A stretch of DNA of 64,000 bases from Chlorokybus atmophyticus (lineage: Eukaryota > Streptophyta > Chlorokybophyceae > Chlorokybales > Chlorokybaceae), in NCBI GenBank assembly GCA_009103225.1, contig RHPI01003116.1:1-64000 (forward strand). The letters run 5' to 3'. The notes under the pieces were generated by a model. That model saw only the letters and a program-made list of their open reading frames with translations, was not told the DNA's origin and did not search any database. The position numbers and the translations under genes are program-made. Within the stretch, counting starts at the first letter, position 1. Every line of letters starts with the position of its first letter. Shown piece by piece: positions 30,019-41,510 of the stretch.

Positions 30019-32626
30019 ATGGGGTCGGAGCTGGACAGGCAGATAGAGCAGCTGAGGCGGTGCGAGCCGCTGAGGGAGAGCGAGGTGAAGGCGCTGTGCC
30101 AAAAGGCTATGGAGATACTGGTTGAGGAGTCAAACGTTCAGCGCGTTGACGCCCCTGTCACGGTACATCAAACAATCTCGCCCATACTCAAACGCACTCG
30201 CACTTCAGTTGGCGAGTCGGTCGATCAGTCAGTCAGTTGTGTTTAGGGTCATGGCGGGTTTGAATTTCGGTGGGCCAAGGGCTGATTGAGCAAGCTATGG
30301 AGCCAAGGAACAAAAGTAGTTTTTGGTTGTATTGCTGCTGGATTTGTTGGGGATTTGTGAGCGTGCAGCTTGTCGGGGTTGTCACAATTTGTATTTGCTA
30401 CTTTGAGGAGGGATGGCTATTTGTCCACATCTGATGACGGCAAGCAGAGGTTGTTATCGATGCTCAGGCAGCAGCTGTTGTACATCTTAAGTCCTTGATG
30501 TCACTTGATTAGGTCCAATACTTAGGCATACAAGTTTTGCCCGTAGTTATTGAGTTGCTTTCTTATTTGTGCCAACCCACCGGTTTCTAAGCAACAATTG
30601 TTCAGGTTCTGTTGATGTCTTATGCACCCCCCCCTGCTGCCTTAGTATGCACTTAACTGTCCTGGCCCGGTAGTGAGTACTCTTTAAAAAGTCCCTGTAG
30701 TGTTTCTTGGAGGTTGGCGCCACATGTGAAGCTTCGGCTCTTTTGCCTTTCTCGCTATACAAACGTGTAACGCGTAAGATGAGACATCGAGACACAACGG
30801 CGCTTGTGATATCTGTTGCTCAAACACGTGCATACGTTTGTCGTTTATCAACACGCTTTGCGAGGCACATTCTATTGCGAAAGTTTGGATATAGCTGCAT
30901 TGCAACTGCGTATGATTGATGTGCAATGTCGTCGTTCAAGTGTTACAAGCATGTCTCTTGACGTAATCTTGCGGCAGATATGCGGGGACATTCATGGGCA
31001 GTTTTATGATCTCAAAGAGCTGTTCAGGGTGGGAGGGGACTGCCCGCAGACAAATTACTTGTTTATGGGCGACTTTGTCGACCGCGGCTTCTACTCCGTT
31101 GAAACCTTTCTTCTATTGCTCGCACTGAAGGTGAGAGACTTTGCAAAAAAACTTTGCTGATATTCTGCTGAAACACTTTGTTCTTGCATGAACTTTTGAC
31201 AATGACAATGATGCTGTAGACATGTGCATCGTGCATAACTGAACTGGTTATTAATATGATGTGTTTGCGTCCAGGTGCGGTACCCGGATCGAATAACACT
31301 CATTCGCGGCAATCATGAAAGTCGGCAGATTACTCAGGTACAGTACGTGTGATGGGAAGGCTGTTCACCAAGTGTCCCGCTAACACAATTCATGTAGCTC
31401 TGTGCACGCCCAATCGTTGGTGTATGAGATGTTTATTGCTGCACAGACATATTCACTTTCAGACATTACAGCAGTATTTCAGACATTACAGCAGTATAAC
31501 AATCAGTATGATCCTCACACAGGTTTACGGTTTTTATGATGAGTGTTTAAGGAAGTACGGCTCCGTCAATGTCTGGCGATACTGCACAGACATATTTGAC
31601 TACCTCAGGTGGGTTGTATATATAACTGTTGCTATTGCTCGCAGATCAAAATGCATTGCAGTGCACCCATAATTGCTTCTCTTCCCTGTGTGGCAGCTTG
31701 TCCGCGCTCATTGATGGGCGCATATTCTGCGTGCACGGAGGGCTTTCCCCTTCCATCAACACGCTCGATCAGGTCTCATCATCATATGGCATTGCTGATG
31801 CTATTGCGAGTGTGAGTGTGTGCTCATCTGTGACCATGTGGTTGTTAGATACGCGCCATCGATCGCAAGCAGGAGGTCCCTCATGATGGCGCCATGTGCG
31901 ATCTTCTATGGTCAGGTGAGGGTTTTTATTACTGAGGGTGGTTGTACTTGTCTCATACTTATGGCTTGGACTGTTGCTGAGCATTGTGATCTTTAGATCC
32001 CGAAGATATTGACGGCTGGGGCTTGTCACCGCGCGGCGCTGGTTATCTGTTTGGGGCGGATGTCGTGCACGCTTTCAATCAGGTGGGCATGAGTCAAATG
32101 TGCATGGTGTATGCTTGTGTTTGGTGTGGCTGCTTCATTACTGTAAACTGCTGCTCGCTAGCTATGATGTGTTGTATGCGCAGGCCAATAAGATAGAGAT
32201 CATCGCGCGGGCGCATCAGCTGGTGATGGAAGGGTACAAGTGGATGTTCAACAACCAGCTGGTGACTGTCTGGTCCGCACCCAACTATTGCTACCGGTAG
32301 GTGCTTGTGCGTGTGTTTGCTTGCTACCGTCACGTGCTTTTGCGTGCGCGCGAGTGTCTCTGCCAACTATTCTTGATAAGATTATATCTCACAGTTGGCG
32401 GTAAATGTGTCACAGGTGTGGGAATGTCGCTGCGATTCTAGAGCTCGATGAGCACCTGAATCAGAATTTCCAAGTTTTTGAAGCAGCCCCTCAGGTTCAT
32501 GTCACAACGTTGGATATGAACTGTTTCATGTTGGCTTTCGGCTCAAAGTGCATGACAGTGTTCGATTATGTTCAGGAAATGCGAGGCGTTCCTGCAAAGA
32601 AGGCAGCTCCCGATTATTTTTTGTAG
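30019..32626 (+). CDS. Serine/threonine protein phosphatase 4 catalytic subunit (PPX/PP4C), 10 exons
   Basis: Exons: 30019-30162, 30978-31130, 31275-31337, 31523-31608, 31697-31772, 31849-31915, 31997-32082, 32184-32296, 32416-32494, 32576-32626. The total is 918 nt, 305 residues, matching the family length (about 305-307). The start [18 protein letters not shown] and the block [17 protein letters not shown] fit PP4 rather than PP2A or PP6. Metal-binding motifs are intact: GDIHG (51-55), GDFVDRG (79-85), GNHE (111-114), then FCVHGGLSP and [11 protein letters not shown]. The C-terminus DYFL is the tail whose last leucine is carboxyl-methylated in this family. PP4 acts in nucleus and cytosol in DNA-damage response and centrosome/microtubule control. 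The last intron (32495-32575) is 81 bp, in frame and free of stops, with a weak GTTCAT donor. Its removal restores the family-type [12 protein letters not shown] junction. Confidence 0.94.
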
Positions 32627-34864
32627 GAGGCTTATTGCCACCGGCAGCAGCAGCAGCAGCAGCAGTCACCATTCTGTTAATACATGTGTATGCGTGTTGT
32701 CCATAGCTGTGTACTACGAGTTTGCCTGCAGCTTTTTGTATTATGAACAGCCTCCTGCGTGTACCATACGAATTGACATTGTTTCCAGCCCATCTGGCAT
32801 TGGGACTTCTTCAAGTACACTAGTATACAAGCAGCATGGTGTATACAGTAGTCGCTTTGCTGCAGCTTGACGACAGCATTGCGCTTGGTGAATGATACCA
32901 AGAACGACAGTGTACCATGTTTCCATGGTGCAAGTCGCGTCTGGCGTGGTTGTAGTCACTCGCAGCATGTGATTGGGAAAACTGGATGTTACAAGCATGG
33001 TGGTTACTCACTGGTACTGATTGTCGAGTGCTTGTGTAAGCAGGGTTGTTACAAGCACGACAGCTGCACTGTATGGCATAGTCTGGTGTAGTCCTCTTCA
33101 CAATGCAAGCCAACGACATGTAGCATTATTAACTGTAGCTAGATGATCACAATAGTGCGCTATCAGCATACATGTTGAAGGTGACCACAATGCTCAATAA
33201 CACCTGCATGATTTGTTAAGCGGTAGTCTGTACTTTGCAGGAACGCATGAAGGCTACATGTCAACTTTGATGTGTGCTTTTGCACATGTGTACATCACAC
33301 TAAGTAAAGCTCAAGCTGTGATTGTGGTCAATGCATGGTTGTCCAGGAGTGGTTGTATAAACAATGCGGACTATATATGCGCGTGCATAATCAACCCATG
33401 ACATCATGATGTCACAAAACATGCATGACACTCACATCACTCTATGCAAAACCACCGGGCTACACCATGCGCTTGTGCGCCTCATGCACAACTACTTACT
33501 CTACATTTATCCATCGCCCCCTTCGTAGTCATGCATGTATAGAGCTGCAAGCTTTAGTACCTGCGCATGCGACTTGGTCAGCGGTCTTGCGGCAGCAGCA
33601 GCGACCACACTAGCAGGACACAGACTCCCCTTCTCTCCCTATCCCCCTCGCCTACACCCTGGCCGCCTTCCGCACTGTCGTTTGCTTTGCAGCTGGCAAC
33701 TGGGGTTAGGGTTAGCACCACCCGTTGACGTTGTAGCGGCCGGGGCCAGAAGCTTCCCGCGACCCTGACACGAATCTTACCAGGGCCCTATTAGGATTAG
33801 TTAGCGAGACTATATAAGAAAACTGTATAGTCAGTTAGACTTCAATTGTAATCTAACTGCTCTTGTTACGTCAGCTGTGCTCTACCGCTATGTATGCACC
33901 GTTCATGTGTGTGTCATCATCCCCACGGTCGTCTCAACGTGCCGCAAAAGTTTAGGGTTCAGTTCATGCGCGGTATAGGCCGCCTGTACCGCGTGCTGCC
34001 CTGTACCGGAACATCGTACAGCGTCGCAGCTCCATGCATTGACCAATTTTGCAACTGCTGTCAAAGCAGTGTTGTTGCATGCGGCGTGATTGCTTTAACT
34101 GTCCAGCCAGCTTGGGTTCCCTCTGCTGGGGCGGCGGCGGCGGCGGCGGCATGGCTGAACCTAAGCAGGCGACAATGTGGCTTGCGCAGCTGGCGGCGGT
34201 GCAGTGGAGGGCTCGATGATAGCGACAGGTGAGGTAGACAGTGGTGGGAGAGCAATGGGTGAGGAGCTGGTGTCAGGCAGCGGTGATGTCAGTAAAAATG
34301 CGCAAAGGTTGTGTTGGCAGAGAGGGTGGTGGCGCAGGTAGCGCAGATCCACATACGTATATCACTGACCTCACCACTTGCGCCACCATGCCCCACGTCC
34401 ACGTAAGCGGCAGTGGCCACGACATCTGCATGAGCTACTACGGAGCCAACGGTGTGCAGACCCTGGATGACACCGCTGTGACGGCAGCGGCGGCGGCGGC
34501 GACGGCAGCAGCGGCAGTAGCGGTATCAGCAGCAGCACCTGCACCATTTTTAGCAGCGGCGGCGAAGCGGCGCCCTCAACATGTAGCTCCTCCCACCCAC
34601 CCTCAGGTGCTGATTTGGGAGCCACCAGTGCGACAGCTGAGCCAGTTGCGCATCTTGGTTGTCCAGCCCAGTAAACGATGATCGGCATTGACTGTTCGGC
34701 AGCATCAGCGGCGGCCATGTCTATTCATCGATTTGTTCAGCATTGCGCACAGCGTGGCTCAGCTGACCGCCCGACTGTGTTGCTCGCCATCTGCGTCCGC
34801 GCGTGACAGAGCTAACACCTATGGCCTCCGCCGACCAGACCGATCACGCCGACCAAGCCGGCCC
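32627..34864. other. Intergenic; low-complexity GC-rich block near 34100-34700
   Basis: A (CAG)n run follows the PP4 stop (32646-32664, probable 3' UTR). The rest has no recognised gene. Around 34130-34150 and 34480-34570 there are (GCG)/(GCA) triplet runs, giving poly-Ala frames such as 34241-34681. That frame has one less repetitive segment (VHVSGSGHDICMSYYGANGV) but no known match. A short ggggttagggttag motif at 33705-33716 is too short to be telomeric. Confidence 0.35.
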
Positions 34865-35317
34865 TGTTGAATATATACTTGTATACGGTCAGCTTGCCCT
34901 ATGGATAAGAATAGCCGCGAGAAGATTCAGGCGCGAGAAGGTGCCAGGCAAGGACTTCAGTCGAGAAGGTTCCAGGCGCGGAGTCGAGTCCGGAGTCTGG
35001 AGACTTTCAGGCGCTGTAGAAGAAACGCTGTAGCTCGGTGATTACGTTATTGTATGGCGCGTGTCATAGCTTGTTGGAAAGCTCTTGAAAGTAGCTACAT
35101 GGTGCAACTTGGAGCACAGGACTCGGTTGAGTGTAGAAGTCGTGGTGACTTCTAAAGTAGACAGGTGCAAAACGAGCGGGTATAAAAGCCCGCGGTGTGA
35201 CTTTGTTGTAATCCTTAGAATCCCTTTTTGGACCAGCCTTGTGTGTATGTTCTGGTAGAGTGTGTGCTTGTGCTTGCACCAACTCTATGCATGATCAGTA
35301 GTGTCCAAATCTCAATA
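34865..35317 (+). repeat. 5' LTR of the copia-type element
   Basis: 453 bp, starting TGTTGAATAT and ending CTCAATA. TATAAAAG at 35181-35188 is the likely promoter of the element RNA. The terminal CA has become TA compared with the 3' copy. Confidence 0.88.
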
Positions 35318-35331
35318 GGTTATGGGCCCAC
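35318..35331 (+). promoter_or_regulatory. Primer-binding site matching the initiator tRNA-Met anticodon arm
   Basis: The 14 bases ggttatgggcccac immediately follow the 5' LTR. Their complement (GUGGGCCCAUAACC) equals, as I recall it, the anticodon stem-loop of plant initiator tRNA-Met, including the CAU anticodon, rather than the tRNA 3' end. Priming from a cleaved half-tRNA-iMet is known for Drosophila copia and yeast Ty5. Confidence 0.7.
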
Positions 35332-35430
35332 GCTACGCTGGTCTAGCAAGTGCCTAGAGGCGTGATAACGGCAGTAGGCTAGGCAAGGAGTTCTAACTGA
35401 GTCTTGTGAGGTTGGGTTGAGTCCTGGAAG

Positions 35431-36882
35431 ATGGCAACCGACTACGACAAGGTGACCGTGGAGCCTTTGGACGTGGACAACTACAACACATGTAGCGTGC
35501 GCATGAAGATGTTGCTGGTGCACAAAGACCTATGGGAGTACGTGGAGACGGAGGAAGCGGATCCCGTGAGGCAGAGCATGGTGTGGAAGCAACAAAGTGG
35601 GAGAGCGCTTGCCCTGATCGGCCTCAACGTGAAGGACCATCACTTGGTGTTGGTGGACGGCTGCAAGACGGCACGGGAAGCTTGGGAAAAGTTGGCATCG
35701 CACTTCAAGACGAAGAATAGCGCAAGGAAGGTGCAGCTGAAGAGAGAGCTTGCTGGGTTGAAGAAGCAAGGAGCAGCGGAGCTTGTTACCAAGTATGTGC
35801 CGCGTGCACGAGAGTTGCAGAAGGACCTCCAAGGCGTTGGCTATGAGGTGAAAGAGTCCGAGTTGGTGCGGTAAGTACTGTCTGGGTTGCGTGAAGGCTA
35901 TGACACGGTGATCACGGTCTTGGAGGGCTCGGAGGCAGAACCCACGGTGGACGAGGTGGTTTTAAGATTGCTGCAGGTGGAGTCAAGGCTAGCGAAGAAG
36001 CTTGAGGAAAGCCCGGAAGCAACGGCTTTCGCAGCGACTTTAGGAAGAGATGCTGATCGTTTTCAGCATGGGTCTCAGCATTTCAGTGGTGATGGTGGCG
36101 GTGGTAGTGGTGGTGGAGCGTCAAAAAGTGACAGGGTCTGCTACTATTGCGGGAAGAAGGGCCACATTATGGTGCATTGCTCGATGAGGAAGCAGCACGA
36201 AGAGGAGCGTGGTGGAGAGAAGCATCATGCCATGACGGGACATGTTCAAGAGACGCATATTGCCTTTCATGCAACAACGGATGGTGAGGCCGCTGGTTGG
36301 GTGCTGGACTCGGGTTGCATGAGGCATATGAAGGGTGATCGTGAGAAGCTGGCGAAGTACAAGGTCTTAGAGAAGCCAATCAAGGTGAAGTTTGGCAAGA
36401 CGGAGGTGCTCGCAGTTGGTGTAGGAGAAGTGAAGATCCTATCTTAGGTTGGAGGAAGGACGAGGCAAGTGTTGTTGAGAGAGGTGCTGTATGTCCCAGG
36501 GCTAGAGGCAAGCCTATTCTCTGTGCGCATCGCGGCGAGAGTTGGTGCTGTGACAGTGTTTAGTGGGGACATAAGAAGGGTTGCGCTGCGTGGTGTCACA
36601 GAGTTGGTTGGCATCAATGTTGGAGGGCTCTATATCAACAAGGAGGTCAAGGGTGCGGAGATGCACGAGAAGACCAAGGTGGAGGTGTCCAAGTCAGCAC
36701 CGGATGTGAAGAAGATGAAGAAGAAGGCGCATGTTGTGCCTGTTGCTGAAAAGGGAGCGGGAGCTCAAGTGATGGTGACTAAGAGCGCGTCACATGCAAG
36801 TAGTGGAGTGATTCCACGTGTGGAGGTTGCTGATGGTGTCAAGAAGGCTGAAGATGCAATCCCCGGAGCCCGTGGGAGCTGA
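35431..36882 (+). pseudogene. Copia Gag with zinc knuckle and partial aspartic protease, two in-frame stops
   Basis: Opens with MATDYDKVTVEPLDVDNY, then FKTKNSARKVQLKRELAGLK, typical of copia-type Gag (UBN2 family). A TAA stop at 35872-35874 lies where the family would have Gln (LVR*VLSGL), and reading continues in the same frame. A glycine-rich linker and the knuckle CYYCGKKGHIMVHC (C-x2-C-x4-H-x4-C) follow near 36138-36180. The protease motif WVLDSGCMRHM follows near 36298. A second stop, TAG at 36445-36447, comes before VLLREVLYVPGLEASLFSV, a conserved copia segment. A lysine-rich tail with one frameshift (to 37057) replaces integrase. Both stops are explained by a single C-to-T change in CAA/CAG. 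As it stands the protein is broken. Confidence 0.8.
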
Positions 36883-37155
36883 AGCAGGCGTTAGCATCAG
36901 CAAGGACAAGAAGGAGGAGCATGGTGGTGGTGTTGTGCAGGACGTTGCCAAGAGTGAGCACGTGGGAGCACATGCAAATGACTATGAGAGTTGCAACAAT
37001 GGTGTGCAAGTGAAGAGCTTCAAGGAGGCGCTCATGAGACGTGCGGTGTCTTCATGATGATTGGAAGAGCAAAGGATGGCATGGGAGTTCGTCGCGCATA
37101 AGTACGCAAGGAGTTGGCATTGGAGGTGTTAAAGGCCAAGCTGCCCACATGGGAG

Positions 37156-37603
37156 TGTTGAGGATATTCTTGTATGCGGTCAGCTTGCCATGTGGATAAG
37201 AATAGCCGCGAGAAGATTCAGGCGCGAGAAGGTGCCAGTCGAAAAGGTGCCAGGCGAGGACTTCAATCGAGATGGTTCTAAGCGCGGAGTCGAGTCCAGA
37301 GTTTGGAGACTTGCAGGCGCTGTAGAAGAAACGTTGTAGCTTGGTGGTTACATTATTGTGTGGCGCTTGTTGGAAAGCTCTTAAAAGTAGCTGCATGGTG
37401 CAACTTAAAGCGCAGGAATTGGTTGAGTGTAGAAGTCGTGGTGACTTTTTGAGTAGACAGGGGCAGAACTGGCGGGTATAAAAGCCTGCGCTGTGACTTT
37501 GTCGTAATCCTTTTTGGATCAGCCTTGTGTGTATGCTCTGGTAGGATGTGTGCTTGTGCTTGCACCAACTCCATGCATGATCAGTAGTGTCCAAATCTCA
37601 ACA
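37156..37603 (+). repeat. 3' LTR of the copia-type element
   Basis: 448 bp, the direct copy of 34865-35317 with scattered differences. TATAAAAG is at 37477-37484. It is preceded by a short purine stretch (GGGAG) that may be a weak polypurine tract, and followed by the GGCCC duplication. Confidence 0.88.
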
Positions 37604-38503
37604 GGCCCAGCCGGCTAAGCTGGCAAAGCTGCGCTGGCAGTTTCGGCGGCGGCGCTAGAGGCGTCAGCACCGACCTGGCTGCATCTCGCTGTCCCGCCAC
37701 GCCTGGCATTAAAACACAAGAGCCCGCGCCAGCATCACTCCCGGTCACAGGCGTTACGAGCGTCTACTACGACACACAGCACCAGTTGGCGGCGCCGGCG
37801 GCGCCCGCAGCTAGCGAAGAGGCGACGGCGGGCGCATACACGGCAGCAGCAGCACGGGCAACAGCAGCCCGGACGCGGCCGCTTGCCAGGCGAAGATGTC
37901 GTAGAGGCATAAGTACAGAGATTACCCATCAACTGACACCTGTCATTCACTAATCGCGGAGACTCGTGGCACTTTGGGTGCGGCGTTTGACGAGGTGTAA
38001 ACGCTCTGCGCTGCTCGCACAATGGCCGCACGTGATGACTTGCAGGCGAAACGGCTTGCGGCATTCCTGATGTTCTGTAAGCAGCGTGTCACAGCCCACT
38101 CGACCACAAAAGACTTGGTGCTTTTATGGTCGATTTGTGGTAATTTAATGTACCTTCCCGTTACACAGCGAGTGGCGTGCACATTTCAGCGCGCACAAGG
38201 TCCGACGGTGCTGAGCAGTAGTGCGGCAATTGCAGCAGCTGTGCGGGGGTGGACGGGCGCTCACAATATCGCACCCATCTGCCGAGGAGGACGCCCTCCT
38301 CGCAACGGCGGCGTAATCATGTTGCTGTGTGCCTACAAATGTTGGGGCATGACCCTTGGTACATAATTGTATGCTACCTGTCACTTTTTTAATACAAAAA
38401 GAATTTGAGGCATCCATTTGGATGCATCTTGTATTATGTTACTTACATCAAGGATAGATGCATCTAGTCTTTGTTAAGTGCATCTACCTGTTACTCAAAT
38501 ATT
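37604..38503. other. GC-rich DNA continuing from left of the copia element, then AT-rich DNA
   Basis: The first ~300 bases resume the GC-rich, Ala/Arg-coding-like texture seen before 34865, so they were one stretch before the copia insertion. An open frame at 38022-38366 (114 codons) has a segment resembling DNA near 4490-4560 (cagcg-gcgcaagg-c-gacg), suggesting an old shared repeat. No known protein. Confidence 0.3.
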
Positions 38504-38700
38504 TGTCACGCGTAAAAGGCAAGGCATAATCACTCTTAGTCTGCTATGTTGACAGCATGATTGCATGAGAGTTACAACGGCTTGGGTGGGTGCAATACCC
38601 AAATGGTTCGCTCATACAGTAAGTCTTTTAGCTCGTGAGCCTTGGGCATGATAAACCATACAATGCATTGATAAGCAGTCTGTAAAGAGCTGGTCAGTGT
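38504..38700 (+). repeat. Partial LTR of a decayed chromodomain Gypsy element (left copy)
   Basis: Starts TGTCACGCG and shares about 180 bp with 45163-45360 (for example ctgctatgttgacagcatga and gctcatacagtaa). At 38700 it jumps directly into integrase-side coding sequence, so the rest of the LTR, gag and RT were deleted. Confidence 0.6.
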
Positions 38701-39734
38701 GCAATGCTGACGCATCTGTTCAGGACTTGTCGCAGACTGATGCTCAACCAATTGAGAAGGTGTTGGACAGTCAAGAAGGCATGGTTATCAAAGGGCCTAA
38801 CCCTGATGAAGGGAACCATACTAACCGGTCAACGAGCACAACTATGGAAGTTGATGCACCTGATATGCTGGAGCGATTGTCTCAAGCATACTCAAGAGAT
38901 CCCTGGTTCTTTAGCTTGCTGAAACAAGCAAATGCGGACTCAGTGTGCCGCAATGGTTTATGGTATATACCACTGAAAACCGGTTGTGCCTGACATGCTG
39001 AACCTACAAGAAGACTGCATGTATAAAGCACACAATGCTGTGTACAGCGGGCTCATGGGCATGAAGAAGACCATCAACTCGCTGGAGTGCTTGTACTGGT
39101 GGCCCAGCGGGGCAGCTGATGGAGCAAGGTATATTCGTGACATTTATTAGCGCAACAAGGCCTCGCGCATTAAGCCCGTAAGTCTGCTGAAGCCACTTAA
39201 AATACAAAAGTAGTGGCAAAGTGTGAGTATGGGTCTGATTATTGACTTGCTTGTAACAACGAAAAGACGCAGCGCTGTCATTTTCTTTGTTGTGACCGCT
39301 TAACCAAGAAGGTAAGGTTAGAACATTGCTGCGCTGACATTGATGCACGTGACTTTGCGTTCTGTTTGTTGATACCGTGTTCAAGTTTCACGGGGTGCCA
39401 CAAGCGTTGGTGTAAAATATAGACCTGAAGTTTGTTAGTAAGTTTGGGCAAGCTGCGTGCGAGTACATGGGCACGAAGCAGAGCCTAAGTACCTACCATC
39501 CTCAATCTGATGGTCAAATGGAGAGGGTGAACCAAGTGTTGGAAGATGTGCTGCGCAACTACACTTCTCTAAGGTATGACAGCTGGGATGAGTACTTGCC
39601 TTTAGCAGAGCTTGCTTTCAACAATGCCTGGCATGAGATCCACACAATTACGTTCATTTCTTGGCAACGCCTCTTCCGTTGGACCCGCAATGGCTTTGAA
39701 AGTCCAAGCACTTAAGAGGGTTACTCAGTTTACC
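38701..39734 (+). pseudogene. Gypsy integrase remnant (copy 1, 5' part)
   Basis: DADSVCRNGLWY, then YKAHNAVYSG and INSLECLYWWP (the zinc-binding N-terminal region), then after several stops GTKQSLSTYHPQSDGQMERVNQVLEDVLRNY (end of the catalytic core with its Glu) and WDEYLPLAELAFNNA. It parallels 49080-50085 closely but carries many stops and frameshifts. The reading stops at 39734, where a 4.56-kb TIR element is inserted, and resumes at 44299. Confidence 0.75.
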
Positions 39735-40619
39735 CACACGACTTGACGTTCAAGGACCATGTATGGTCCTTCCACAGACCCGCGGCCACACATGGTCCGT
39801 GCCCCGCGGACCATGAGTGCTTGGCCCGCGGGGGACGGACCAAGAGCTATGGTCCTTTCGGAGCCCCGAATCCTGGCGCGCAGTTTCGCACCAGATGGTC
39901 CTGTTGGTGCAACGTGCCGCGTGACTCCGAACCATACACGCTCCGCGGCCAGACCAATCTTGTCCCTGGTTCGACTGTCAATAAGGGAAACCGCGACGGA
40001 CAAAACTTGTATGGACCATGCCCGGTGCGTTGCGCCGTGGAGGCACCGTGCATGCTTGTGTTAGGGTTTGTACCTATATATCCGCTGACTCAGCAGATGA
40101 GTACAAGCAGGCCGTACACGTCAGCAGAATTTAGCACGAAGACTTGTCACCTCTCTGAGCCCTGCACAAGCTCGGCAGCTCCAGAGCAATGCAGGACTGT
40201 TGTTGCTCATGGCGGCGGCGTTGGTTCTGTGGTTACTTATCTGAGCATCAACTTCATCTTCTCTTCGCTAGTACAGCCAGCGGTCATTGTTTGTGCAAGC
40301 ACAAGTACATGCAGCAGCGCTGCAGAACGCACCAGCGCGTATACGGCAGCAGCTGCCACCGTTGTTTTGCTAATTGTCATTTTAATCCTTGGCTTTTGGT
40401 TGTCTTTGACGGACTCGTTTACCCGATATTAGCATTGTTATGATTTTTATGGAGTATGTTGTTAACTTGGCACTTGTGCTTATGACTGCAGCTGATTCTG
40501 TTGCACAACAGCAGGATCAACACTAGAAGCTGCGGCAACATACGCACCAGCTAAAAACGTCGTTGCAGCAGGTATAGCTGCACTGTGAACAAGCTTTGAC
40601 TGCCTATTGAGATTAACCA

Positions 40620-40673
40620 ACAGTCCTCGACTATCGGCCAACCCTCAGAGGTTACCTGACAGTCGAGGACTGT
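40620..40673. repeat. Inverted repeat, 13-bp arms (cagtcctcgact type)
   Basis: Perfect arms at 40620-40632 and 40661-40673. A related motif (gacagccgaggactgtc followed by tggccaacc) recurs at ~42157-42185, at the end of a second, longer imperfect hairpin starting near 42085. The two look like copies of one fold-back repeat within the 4.56-kb element. Confidence 0.7.
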
Positions 40674-41142
40674 CGGTTTACAGCCAGTTACATACATAGG
40701 TCAAAGCACAATTGCATGCACGCACGCATACTCATACAAGAGCTCAAATGTGCAGGTGTTTACACATGATTGTTGATGATATTGATGGGGAACAAGTAGC
40801 AGACATGCACCACCCTACGCGGATTGCAAGTGAGCACTATTTTCTGAGGTGGGTGTGTGTGGGTGTGTGTGCGCGTGTGCGCGCGTGTATGTGTGTGGCA
40901 CACTCAGGCACGCACGCATGCATGTTTCACACATGAAGGCACATGAGCATACAAGCGCATGCTCAAGCAAGCACATGCCTACAGATATGAATGCATTTGC
41001 ATACACGTGCATGCGAAAGCCGCGCAGACTACCCAATGCTGAGCTGCAAGCAAAGCAACGTCCCATCATCACTTGTGATGACCCTTTGGCCGAACAAGCA
41101 ACCAAGTAAGCTGTCTTGCAGCCATGTGTCGACAGCCCCCCC

Positions 41143-41510
41143 NNNNNNNNNNNNNNNNNNNNNNNNNNNNNNNNNNNNNNNNNNNNNNNNNNNNNNNNNN
41201 NNNNNNNNNNNNNNNNNNNNNNNNNNNNNNNNNNNNNNNNNNNNNNNNNNNNNNNNNNNNNNNNNNNNNNNNNNNNNNNNNNNNNNNNNNNNNNNNNNNN
41301 NNNNNNNNNNNNNNNNNNNNNNNNNNNNNNNNNNNNNNNNNNNNNNNNNNNNNNNNNNNNNNNNNNNNNNNNNNNNNNNNNNNNNNNNNNNNNNNNNNNN
41401 NNNNNNNNNNNNNNNNNNNNNNNNNNNNNNNNNNNNNNNNNNNNNNNNNNNNNNNNNNNNNNNNNNNNNNNNNNNNNNNNNNNNNNNNNNNNNNNNNNNN
41501 NNNNNNNNNN
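41143..41510. other. Assembly gap (N run) flanked by poly-C
   Basis: 368 undetermined bases, followed by 27 cytosines (41511-41537) and preceded by a C run. Frames crossing it are artefacts. Confidence 0.99.

Larger units (their letters stand above)
34865..37603 (+). mobile_element. Non-autonomous copia-type LTR element with Gag and protease only (TR-GAG-like)
   Basis: Two direct LTRs of about 450 bp (34865-35317, 37156-37603) begin TGTTGA and end CAATA/CAACA. The perfect 5-bp target duplication GGCCC occurs at 34860-34864 and 37604-37608. Between them are only 1.84 kb: a primer-binding site directly after the 5' LTR, a copia-type Gag with a CCHC knuckle, and the start of the aspartic protease. 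No integrase, RT or RNase H is present, so another copia element would have to mobilise it. The LTRs differ by small indels and substitutions, so the insertion is not brand new. It interrupts older GC-rich DNA that continues at 37604. Confidence 0.88.

Noticed and set aside
30019-32626. PP2A or PP6 catalytic subunit
   Set aside because: The N-terminus ([12 protein letters not shown]), [10 protein letters not shown] and the 305-residue length match PP4C better; PP2A has a different N-terminus and linker.
33705-33716. Telomere-like ggggttagggttag
   Set aside because: Fewer than two clean repeat units and no array on either side.
34241-34681. Alanine-rich 146-codon protein
   Set aside because: Mostly (GCG)/(GCA) triplet runs with open frames on both strands; no splice or family evidence.
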